Assembly: GCA_013695905.1 (NCBI GenBank)
Contig: JACCZQ010000540.1
Span: 1-7,095 of the forward strand
Direction of reading: 5' to 3'
Source: Chthoniobacterales bacterium
Lineage (GTDB): Bacteria > Verrucomicrobiota > Verrucomicrobiia > Chthoniobacterales > UBA10450
Length of the DNA stretch: 7,095 nucleotides
A program made the translations under genes and the position numbers. Shown here one piece after another: positions 1 through 5,471 of the stretch. Each line of letters begins with the position of its first letter. Position 1 is the stretch's first letter. Under the pieces are notes generated by a model. It was given only the letters and a program-made list of their open reading frames with translations. It was not told the origin of the DNA and did not search any database.

Positions 1-1
1 G

Positions 2-778
2 GAAGGCAGCGCCTTTTTCTGCGGTGACACCAGCTTCTTCTCGCTCAACTGGGCGCTGCGCGCCATCGGCACCCAACAGCTCACCGGCACGCTTCGTTGT
101 TTCTGGAATCGCGAACCAGTCGATCTCCTCGCGCGCGACGGTCAGATCCTCCTCGCCACTACGCGCGACTCCGAGCTGTATTGCTCCGAGGCGCCAATCA
201 CTCTCGATAACATCGAGGAAGCTCGACTCGAGCAGGCGCGCCAGCAGCAGCGGGAGACGGGCCGGCCCATCTTCATCACTCTCGAGCAGGAGGGGCTCAT
301 CATCCGCGAGCCGGCCACGCAGCAGGTGCAGCATTGCGGGCAGAAGCTCTTCGCGCAGCTCTGGACCGGGCAGCGGGTGCGTTTCACCTTCGAGCAGACG
401 GAATTACCCTCCTACGCGCAGGAGGTGTCGGGCGATGGCGATGTCGATCATTGGGCGCTCAGCACCCTCCGCTTCATCCAGTTCACGGAACTCGGCACGC
501 AGGCCAACTACGATCCCGCCTCCATTCCGGCTTACACGCGTGACGGCTTCGAGCGCGTGCAAAAGCTGCGGCTGACCGTGGCGGAGGCGCAGTTCGCCTC
601 GCAATTTAACGGCGCCCGTTCCATCGCGCAGATCGCGAAAAATCTTCGGCTCGACCTGAAGTTTGCGCGGCTGACGCTGTTCCGCTTCCTCGCGCTCGAG
701 ATCGTCGAGTGCTGGCCTCCCGCCGGCGGCGTGAAGCAGGAAAAACGCGGTATCTTTGGACGCATCTTCGGCGAATAG
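2..778 (+). CDS. DUF4388 (PatA-N-like) domain protein, 3' part only
   Basis: An open frame runs in from the window edge to TAG at 776-778, giving 258 visible residues without the true N-terminus. Visible residues about 12-130 have the DUF4388/PatA N-terminal pattern: a helix leading into LTGTLRCFW, then a turn and DGQILLATT, then a helical stretch (about 69-85) and a segment ending in GQRVRFTFEQ. Residues about 190-238 (LTVAEAQFASQFNGARSIAQ onward) resemble the small winged-helix-like tail often found in these proteins. The C-terminus ends in a basic IFGRIFGE motif. DUF4388 proteins are usually cytoplasmic adaptor or regulatory proteins associated with two-component or gliding/motility-type signalling; their biochemical role is poorly defined. 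No enzyme motif is visible. The stop lies 24 nt before ppk1 on the same strand, so co-transcription is plausible. The family call comes from pattern recognition and is moderately sure; the frame is well supported by continuous protein-like sequence. Confidence 0.72.
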   Translation, partial: EGSAFFCGDTSFFSLNWALRAIGTQQLTGTLRCFWNREPVDLLARDGQILLATTRDSELYCSEAPITLDNIEEARLEQARQQQRETGRPIFITLEQEGLIIREPATQQVQHCGQKLFAQLWTGQRVRFTFEQTELPSYAQEVSGDGDVDHWALSTLRFIQFTELGTQANYDPASIPAYTRDGFERVQKLRLTVAEAQFASQFNGARSIAQIAKNLRLDLKFARLTLFRFLALEIVECWPPAGGVKQEKRGIFGRIFGE

Positions 779-802
779 TTTCGTCGAACTGATTCGCGTC
801 CC

Positions 803-3028
803 ATGCCGTCGAAAGCCCAAGCCGCGGCTCCCGCAGAGCCGGAGAATCTCATCGCCATGCCGGATGCGGCCGACGCGCCGCAGCCTTCCCGGTTTTCTGC
901 GCCCGAGAATTTCATCAATCGCGAGCTAAGCTGGCTCGAGTTCAATCGGCGCGTCCTCGAGGAAGCGCAGGATCCGTCGCAACCGCTGATCGAGCGGGTG
1001 AAGTTTCTCACCATCGTCAGCTCGAATCTCGACGAATTTTTTGAGATCCGCGTCGCCGGTATCAAGCAGCAGATCGCCAGCGAGACGAGCGATGTGGGAC
1101 CGGACGGGCTCACCCCCACCGAGACGTTTAACGAGATCCAGCGAATCGCGCACGAGATGGTGGCGGCGCAGTATGCGCTCTGGCGCGAAGAATTGCTCCC
1201 GGCGCTGGCCAGGAACAACATCCGGGTCCACGACTTGGCACAGTTGAACGCGAAACGCGCCGGGTGGGCGCGCCGTTATTTCCAGGAGGAAGTGTTCCCG
1301 ATGCTGACCCCGCTCGCCGTGGACGCCAGCCATCCGTTCCCACAGCTGCTGAACAAGAGCCACAATCTGTTTATCCGCGCGCGCGCCGGGAAAGGCAGTG
1401 AACCGCTCCACGCCATCGTCCAAGTGCCGCGCGTGATCCCTCGCCTCATCCTGATGCCGCGCGGCAAAGGAGCTGATGAGCCGTGGGATTACATCTACCT
1501 CGCGGCGCTCATCAAACATAACATCGCGGACCTGTTCCCCGGCCTGATTCTCGACGGCGTGCACGCCTTCCGGGTGACGCGGAATAGCGACCTCTACATC
1601 GACGACGAAGAAGCCGATAACCTGCTCCGCAGCATCGAGCAGGAGCTGCGCCGCTCGAGTCGCGGGAATGCGGTGCGGCTCGAAGTAGAGGCGGATTGCC
1701 CGAAGGATTTTCGGGAGCTGCTCCTCGAGTTTTTCGAGCTCGGTGAGGCCGATCTCTACAAGCTCGACGGCCCGCTCACGATGGCCCATCTGATGCCGCT
1801 CGTGACAAACGATGCCTTCGCGAAACTCAAGGATCGCGTCTTCCATCCGGCGCGCGATCCCGCGCTGCCGCCGCATGCCAACCTTTTCGAGGTCATGCGG
1901 AAACAGGATGTGCTGCTGCATCACCCCTACGAAAGCTTCGACCCGATCGTCGAACTCATCGAAGGCGCCGCGGAAGATCCGCACGTGCTGGCGTTGAAAA
2001 TCACGCTTTACCGGACGAGCGGCGATTCACCCATCGTGGAGGCATTGATCGCCGCCGCAAATGCCGGCAAGCAGGTAACCGCGCTGGTGGAGCTCCGGGC
2101 GCGTTTCGACGAAGCCGCGAATATTCAGTGGGCGCGCCGCCTCGAGGAAGCGGGCGCGCATGTCGTTTACGGCGTCGTCGGATTGAAGACGCATTGCAAG
2201 GCGCTGCTCATCGTCCGGCGCGACACTGATCGGCTGCGGCACTACGTCCACCTCGGCACCGGCAACTACCACCCGCGCACCGCGCGCATTTACACAGATT
2301 TCAGCCTGCTCACCGCGAACCCGAAACTCACCGAGGAGGTGGCGATCGTCTTCAACACGCTGACCGGTCTCGCGAGTTATCCCGGCCTGCAGAAGCTGCT
2401 CGTGGCGCCGTTCGACCTCAGCAAGCGAATCATCGGGATGATCGAGCGGGAGCGCGACCACGCCCTCGCCGGCAAGGAAGCGACGATCGTCGTGAAGCTG
2501 AACTCGCTCGTCGACCAGGAGATCATCGAGAAGCTCTACGAAGCATCCTGCGCCGGCGTGAAGATCGACCTGATCGTGCGCGGCATCTGCTGTTTACGGC
2601 CGAAGGTGCCGGGCCTGAGCGATAACATCCGCGTCGTCAGCATCGTCGGGCGATTTCTGGAACACAGTCGCATTTACTTCTTCGCGAACGACGGCAAACC
2701 CGATCTGTATCTCGCCAGCGCCGATTGGATGCCGCGAAACTTTGTGCGGCGGGTGGAGATCGCCTTCCCGATCGAAGACCCGGCGCTGCGCGAGGAGATC
2801 ATCAAGGAAGTGTTGCCGCGTTTCGTGAACGATCGCGTGAAAGCGCGCAAGCTGCAGGCCGACGGCACCTACGTGCGTCTAACGACTGAAGAAGGCCAGC
2901 GCCGCTCGCAGGCGCAGCTGCAGTTCCGCGATTATTTTCGACGACAGGCGCGCAAGCTGGCTGACTCGCAGAACGCGCCCACGATCAAGCTGGCGCCAAT
3001 CAGCACCCCACGGAAGGAACGTTCATGA
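803..3028 (+). CDS. ppk1: Polyphosphate kinase 1 (PPK1)
   Basis: PPK1 reversibly transfers the gamma-phosphate of ATP onto inorganic polyphosphate chains and is usually associated with the inner membrane. The 741-residue protein has normal family length. The N-terminal domain shows the hallmark FINRELSWLEFNRRVLEEA (37-55) and FLTIVSSNLDEFFEIRVAG (68-86). The head domain follows, and the two phospholipase-D-like C-terminal domains carry the active site. By pattern alignment with E. coli PPK, the phospho-accepting His435 is H464 in LKTHCK, and the second His (E. coli 454) is H483 in YVHLGTGNYH; the spacing of 19 residues is identical. The ATP-site Arg (E. coli 375) is R404 in LKITLYR. The E. 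coli His592 equivalent is H621 in GRFLEHSRIYFF. All expected catalytic residues are present. ATG 803 is the first in-frame start after the upstream stop. There is no convincing Shine-Dalgarno, so translation may be coupled to the preceding gene. M19 is an alternative start, because residues 1-30 are low-complexity and not conserved. The gene overlaps the next one by ATGA. Confidence 0.97.
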   Translation: MPSKAQAAAPAEPENLIAMPDAADAPQPSRFSAPENFINRELSWLEFNRRVLEEAQDPSQPLIERVKFLTIVSSNLDEFFEIRVAGIKQQIASETSDVGPDGLTPTETFNEIQRIAHEMVAAQYALWREELLPALARNNIRVHDLAQLNAKRAGWARRYFQEEVFPMLTPLAVDASHPFPQLLNKSHNLFIRARAGKGSEPLHAIVQVPRVIPRLILMPRGKGADEPWDYIYLAALIKHNIADLFPGLILDGVHAFRVTRNSDLYIDDEEADNLLRSIEQELRRSSRGNAVRLEVEADCPKDFRELLLEFFELGEADLYKLDGPLTMAHLMPLVTNDAFAKLKDRVFHPARDPALPPHANLFEVMRKQDVLLHHPYESFDPIVELIEGAAEDPHVLALKITLYRTSGDSPIVEALIAAANAGKQVTALVELRARFDEAANIQWARRLEEAGAHVVYGVVGLKTHCKALLIVRRDTDRLRHYVHLGTGNYHPRTARIYTDFSLLTANPKLTEEVAIVFNTLTGLASYPGLQKLLVAPFDLSKRIIGMIERERDHALAGKEATIVVKLNSLVDQEIIEKLYEASCAGVKIDLIVRGICCLRPKVPGLSDNIRVVSIVGRFLEHSRIYFFANDGKPDLYLASADWMPRNFVRRVEIAFPIEDPALREEIIKEVLPRFVNDRVKARKLQADGTYVRLTTEEGQRRSQAQLQFRDYFRRQARKLADSQNAPTIKLAPISTPRKERS
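3014..3018 (+). promoter_or_regulatory. Shine-Dalgarno of the ROK kinase gene, inside the ppk1 3' end
   Basis: AAGGA lies 6 nt before ATG 3025, inside the last codons of ppk1. Together with the ATGA stop/start overlap it indicates translational coupling of the two genes and fixes the start of the second. Confidence 0.7.
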
Positions 3029-3714
3029 AGAAGATCCTGATGGTCGATATCGGCGGCACGAATGTGAAGCTGATGATCTCTCCCGAGGAGAGACGAAAGT
3101 TCTCGTCCGGGAAAAAGCTCACGCCGGAGCAGCTCGTCGCGAATATCCTGGAAACCGCCGAGGACTGGAGCTACGACGCTGTCGCGCTCGGCTTTCCGGC
3201 GCCGGTGCGCGCTGGGAAGATCATCAAGGACCCGAAGCATCTCGGCGGCGGCTGGGAAGGGTTTGATTTCGAGAAGTCGTTAGGCAAACCGACCCGGGTC
3301 ATCAACGACGCGGCGCTGCAGGCGCTGGGGAGTTATCATGGCGGGCGGATGCTATTTTTGGGGCTGGGCACCGGCCTCGGATCGACGCTGATCTGGGACA
3401 GGAACGTGCTACCGCTGGAGCTCGGCGATCTGCCGTTTGACGACAGCGCGACGGTGGAAGATCAGGTTGGGAAACGCGGCCTGGAGCGGCTCGGCCGCAA
3501 GGCGTGGCAGAAGCGGGTGCTCCGCGTCGTCACGCAGCTCAAGGTGGCGTTCATCGTGGACTACATCCTGCTCGGGGGCGGCAACGCGAAGCAGTTCAGC
3601 AGCCTGCCGGAAGGTTTCGAGCTGGGCCATAACCGCAACGCCTACCACGGCGGAACGCGGCTGTGGGAGAGCGACGCCCGCACGAAGCAGCCGAAGTGGA
3701 AGATTATCGGGTGA
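3025..3714 (+). CDS. ppgK: ROK-family polyphosphate glucokinase-like protein
   Basis: This is probably a cytoplasmic sugar kinase that phosphorylates glucose at C6 using polyphosphate, ATP or both. The 229-residue protein opens with the ROK phosphate-binding motif VDIGGTNVK (7-15). ALGFPAPVRAG (54-64) follows, then VINDAALQALG (92-102) with the candidate catalytic base D95. FLGLGTGLGSTLIWD (111-125) is the second phosphate loop, and YILLGGG (180-186) is the C-terminal nucleotide/polyP-site glycine motif. It is short for the ROK family, which is usually about 250-320 residues. It lacks the CxCGxxGC zinc motif, as polyphosphate glucokinases do. In place of the usual E-[FL]-G-H it reads LELGD, so the His is D135. 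The ATGA overlap with ppk1 and the strong ribosome site support the start. The family is confident. Substrate and phosphoryl donor are inferred from the motif pattern and the polyP neighbourhood; a glucomannokinase or other hexose kinase remains possible. Confidence 0.86.
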   Translation: MKKILMVDIGGTNVKLMISPEERRKFSSGKKLTPEQLVANILETAEDWSYDAVALGFPAPVRAGKIIKDPKHLGGGWEGFDFEKSLGKPTRVINDAALQALGSYHGGRMLFLGLGTGLGSTLIWDRNVLPLELGDLPFDDSATVEDQVGKRGLERLGRKAWQKRVLRVVTQLKVAFIVDYILLGGGNAKQFSSLPEGFELGHNRNAYHGGTRLWESDARTKQPKWKIIG

Positions 3715-3726
3715 GCCGCAGCGCCG

Positions 3727-3742
3727 CGGTGGATCTCCACCG
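3727..3742. repeat. Perfect 16-bp palindrome after the ROK kinase gene
   Basis: CGGTGGA, two bases, then TCCACCG gives a perfect 7-bp stem 12 nt past the ppgK stop. No T-tract follows on either strand, so it is not a canonical intrinsic terminator. It could be a transcript 3'-end stabiliser, a factor-dependent termination aid for the convergent genes, or a protein-binding palindrome. The structure is seen directly; the role is unknown. Confidence 0.4.
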
Positions 3743-3792
3743 ACGTGCGAGTGGTGTCATCCTCGAATGTGAGATCTTTCGATGATGCTGAG

Positions 3793-3912
3793 TTTTGGAG
3801 TACGGTGCGTCCCCGCACCGCTTTCCTCCAGCGTAGCCGGGTGAGCAATTGTCCGCGCCACCTCCAGCCGCGCGTGAAGAAAGCGGCGCGAAGACGCGCA
3901 CGCACTCCAAAG
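3793..3912. repeat. MITE-like element with about 34-bp imperfect terminal inverted repeats
   Basis: The left arm at 3793-3825 begins TTTTGGAGTACGG and ends CACCGCTTTC. The right arm at 3879-3912, read on the minus strand, begins CTTTGGAGTGCG and ends CGCCGCTTTC. With small gaps about 27 of 33 positions agree, with perfect blocks TTTGGAGT and CCGCTTTC at the two ends of each arm. The left arm also holds its own 7-bp hairpin, CGGTGCG-TCCC-CGCACCG (3803-3820). About 53 nt separate the arms and no convincing ORF lies inside. The pentamer GCTGA occurs just outside both ends (3787-3791 and 3915-3919) and might be a target duplication, but it is offset by one or two bases. The element fills most of the 213-nt gap between the convergent ppgK and ppk2 genes. 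It may be a non-autonomous mobile element or an extragenic palindrome, and could act as a bidirectional terminator. The arms are seen; mobility is inferred. Confidence 0.5.
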
Positions 3913-3927
3913 GCGCTGAAGACGCAC

Positions 3928-4812
3928 CTACTCGATGACGATCTTCTTCGGGTCGAAATCTGGCGGCGGATACTGCGGCTTCATCTTCTCCAGGGCTGCG
4001 ACCACGGTTTGCATCATCAGGAGGTTGCGCGCCCATTTTCGATCCGCCGGCACGATGTGCCACGAGGCGTGCTCGGTCGTTTCGTTAATGACCGCTTCGT
4101 AGGCATGCTGATATTGTTCCCAGAGCGCCCGCTCTTTCAGGTCGCCGGTGTTGAACTTCCAGAGCTTCTGCGGATCGCGCAGCCGGGCTTCGAGGCGCTC
4201 CTTCTGTTCCTCTTTCGAGATGTGGAGGAAGAACTTCAGGAGCGTGACGCCATTGCGCGTGAGGAGCCGCTCGAAGGCGTTGATGTCTTCGCACCGCTCC
4301 CGCCACACACCCTCAGTGATCTGCTTGTGCACCCGCGGCACCAGCACGTCTTCATAATGCGAGCGGTTCCAGATGCCGATGGAGCCTTTCCGCGGCGCAG
4401 CCGCGTGGATGCGCCAGAGGAAATCGTGGTCCCACTCGTCGGCTGACGGATATTTAAAGTTCGTCAGCTGCACGCCGTTCGGGTCGAGCCCGCTGCAGAG
4501 CTTCTTGATCGCGCCATCCTTGCCGCCGGTGTCCATCGCCTGGATCACGATGAGCAGGCTGCGCTTGTGCTCCGCATACAGCGCCTGCTGCAGATCGACC
4601 AGCCGGAGGCGCAATGTCTCGACTTCATCGCTCGCTTCCTCGCGTGACAGCGGCGGTTTGCCGGCCGGATCGATGCCCTTGAGCCGGATCTTCTCGCCGG
4701 CGGCGACGATCACGAGCGGTTTGGTGGGCCTTTTGCGAGGGCTGATGGGGCGGAGAGCACGCGTTCCGTCGCTGGAAGACGGTGCGGCAGAGGAACGGTT
4801 GGAGGGCTTCAA
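3928..4812 (-). CDS. ppk2: PPK2-family polyphosphate:nucleotide phosphotransferase
   Basis: PPK2 enzymes transfer phosphate between polyphosphate and nucleotides in the cytoplasm. This sequence resembles the subgroup that phosphorylates AMP and/or ADP from polyP (class III-like, PPK2_rel_1). Numbering from TTG 4812 (294 residues), a basic Ser-rich leader (1-33) precedes GEKIRLKGIDPAG (39-51). Then come Walker A AMDTGGKDG (92-100, with D94 and K98), the Walker B/substrate region IWNRSHYEDVLV (147-158), the lid-like HISKEEQKERLEARL (197-211), NTGDLKERALWEQY (221-234) and IVPADRKWARN (253-263). All core motifs are intact. The frame stays open to an ATG at 5022, but those 70 extra residues are not family-like and that ATG sits opposite the start of the LAB_N gene. 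TTG 4812 has GGAG 5 nt upstream on the minus strand. GTG 4713, giving 261 residues just before the conserved core, is the alternative but lacks a good ribosome site. Product very likely, start uncertain. Confidence 0.92.
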   Translation of the reverse strand: MKPSNRSSAAPSSSDGTRALRPISPRKRPTKPLVIVAAGEKIRLKGIDPAGKPPLSREEASDEVETLRLRLVDLQQALYAEHKRSLLIVIQAMDTGGKDGAIKKLCSGLDPNGVQLTNFKYPSADEWDHDFLWRIHAAAPRKGSIGIWNRSHYEDVLVPRVHKQITEGVWRERCEDINAFERLLTRNGVTLLKFFLHISKEEQKERLEARLRDPQKLWKFNTGDLKERALWEQYQHAYEAVINETTEHASWHIVPADRKWARNLLMMQTVVAALEKMKPQYPPPDFDPKKIVIE

Positions 4813-5020
4813 AACTGCTCCAGAGTATGGGGACGCACGGGCCGCCGCAAGGCTCCTGACTCCAGCACAAGCAGCAGCAGAGGACCAACGGGTCCATGCA
4901 GAAACTGTTTCCGCGCTTGCAACGCCCTCGCGGCTGTCTGCATCCGGGCAGATCGCGCGAGCCTGCCGGCGCCTGACAAAAAGCTGTTCAGCCTCGCCAT
5001 CTGCTGGAACGTTCCGCCTC
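4813..5020. other. Divergent intergenic region between ppk2 and the LAB_N gene
   Basis: These 208 nt should carry promoters in both directions, although no clear -35/-10 pair stands out. Two small symmetric sites are visible: a GGACC-AACG-GGTCC hairpin (4882-4895) and the 11-bp palindrome GAAACTGTTTC (4901-4911), which could be an operator. Minus-strand reading frames through here look like unselected sequence. Confidence 0.4.
4818..4821 (-). promoter_or_regulatory. Candidate Shine-Dalgarno for the TTG start of ppk2
   Basis: Read on the minus strand, GGAG is followed by 5 nt and then TTG 4812. It is the best ribosome-site/start pair in the N-terminal part of this frame. There is no ATG between the unlikely distal start at 5022 and a Met inside Walker A. 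Confidence 0.45.
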
Positions 5021-5365
5021 ATGAACAGCTTTCAGTTTTTCTTCGCTGAGACGCAGGTGTTCGGCATCGTGATGCACCCTTGGAAAATCGTGGGGCTCAC
5101 CGGCAGCCTCGTCTTCGGCATCCGTTTTCTGATTCAATGGATCGCTTCGGAACGCGCGAAGAAGAGCGTCATTCCCTTCGGTTTTTGGGAGTGCAGCGCC
5201 ATTGGCAGCCTGCTTACCCTCAGTTACTTCGCGATCTACCAGCGCGATTCCGTCGGCGTGATCATGACCGCGATGCCGTTGCCGATTTACCTGCGGAACA
5301 TCTACTTCCGCTACACCCACAAAACTCCCAAACATCCCGGCAACGAACCACGCCCGCCGGAGTAA
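5021..5365 (+). CDS. Small LAB_N (lipid-A-disaccharide synthase N-terminal domain) membrane protein
   Basis: This 114-residue integral membrane protein consists almost entirely of a LAB_N domain. The signature runs from WKIVGLTGSLVFGIRFLIQW (21-40) through IASERAKKSVIPFGFW (41-56) into IGSLLTLSYF (61-70) and PLPIYLRNIYF (86-96). Three hydrophobic spans are evident, at about 20-40, 54-73 and 76-95, followed by a short hydrophilic Pro-rich tail. In some lineages the domain is fused to LpxB; stand-alone copies are widespread, usually annotated with this family name and often near lipid A or glycosyltransferase genes, and their function is not established. No LpxB or sugar-lipid gene is in view. 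ATG 5021 was chosen because the conserved domain starts about 20 residues later and the upstream part of the open frame lies antisense to ppk2. The ribosome site is weak (GGAA about 11 nt upstream). The stop is immediately followed by the hexamer repeat array. Confidence 0.9.
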   Translation: MNSFQFFFAETQVFGIVMHPWKIVGLTGSLVFGIRFLIQWIASERAKKSVIPFGFWECSAIGSLLTLSYFAIYQRDSVGVIMTAMPLPIYLRNIYFRYTHKTPKHPGNEPRPPE

Positions 5366-5366
5366 C

Positions 5367-5398
5367 CCTCCTGATCTTGATCTTGATCTTGCTCCTCC
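5367..5398. repeat. Left block of degenerate hexamer array (inverted orientation)
   Basis: On the plus strand this reads CCTCCT, three GATCTT units, then GCTCCTCC. On the minus strand it is the same GAKCAR hexamer found in the right block: GAGCAA, GATCAA, GATCAA, GATCAG. It begins one base after the LAB_N stop codon. As RNA it can pair with the right block across a 22-nt spacer (5399-5420). Confidence 0.85.
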
Positions 5399-5421
5399 AA
5401 AGTAGCGACCATAAAGGAAAG

Positions 5422-5469
5422 GATCAGGAGCAGGAGCAAGAGCAGGATCAAGAGCAGGAGCAGGAGGAC
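5422..5469. repeat. Right block of degenerate hexamer array, ending in a Shine-Dalgarno
   Basis: Consecutive hexamers read GATCAG, GAGCAG, GAGCAA, GAGCAG, GATCAA, GAGCAG, GAGCAG, then GAGGAC: seven units of consensus GAKCAR plus a degenerate end. Placed antiparallel to the left block, with 5430-5461 facing 5367-5398, 27 of 32 positions pair, so a long stem-loop is possible. The last unit merges into AGGAGG (5462-5467), the ribosome site of the next gene. The unit length is a multiple of three, and in one frame the block would read Gln-Glu/Gln-Asp repeats, but that frame is not used by either neighbouring gene. Confidence 0.85.
5462..5467 (+). promoter_or_regulatory. Shine-Dalgarno of the cysteine desulfurase gene, formed by the repeat
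   Basis: AGGAGG ends 4 nt before GTG 5472 and is a near-ideal ribosome site. It supports the GTG start, since no in-frame ATG lies nearby and the conserved IIYLDNNATT begins at residue 5. Because it is part of the hexamer array, the long hairpin could partly sequester it. Confidence 0.75.
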
Positions 5470-5471
5470 CT

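Noticed and set aside
24..575. 183-residue plus-strand ORF at the left edge
   Set aside because: Ser/Arg-rich shadow translation of the DUF4388 frame, which is open through the same stretch and reads like a real protein.
926..1984. 352-residue minus-strand ORF
   Set aside because: Entirely antisense to ppk1; its composition is that expected of a complementary frame in GC-rich DNA.
3803..3824. Intrinsic terminator from the CGGTGCG/CGCACCG hairpin
   Set aside because: The stem is good but is followed by CTTTCCTCC rather than a T-run; it is better explained as part of the inverted-repeat element.
3745..4446. 233-residue plus-strand ORF across the ppgK-ppk2 gap
   Set aside because: Mostly antisense to the conserved C-terminal half of ppk2; the unique part lies in the inverted-repeat element.
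4813..5022. N-terminal 70-residue extension of ppk2 from ATG 5022
   Set aside because: Not family-like, Ala/Arg/Ser-rich, and its ATG is opposite the LAB_N start codon; TTG 4812 has a better ribosome site.
5367..5469. CRISPR-like array
   Set aside because: The unit is only 6 bp, contiguous and without spacers; this is a degenerate microsatellite-like array.
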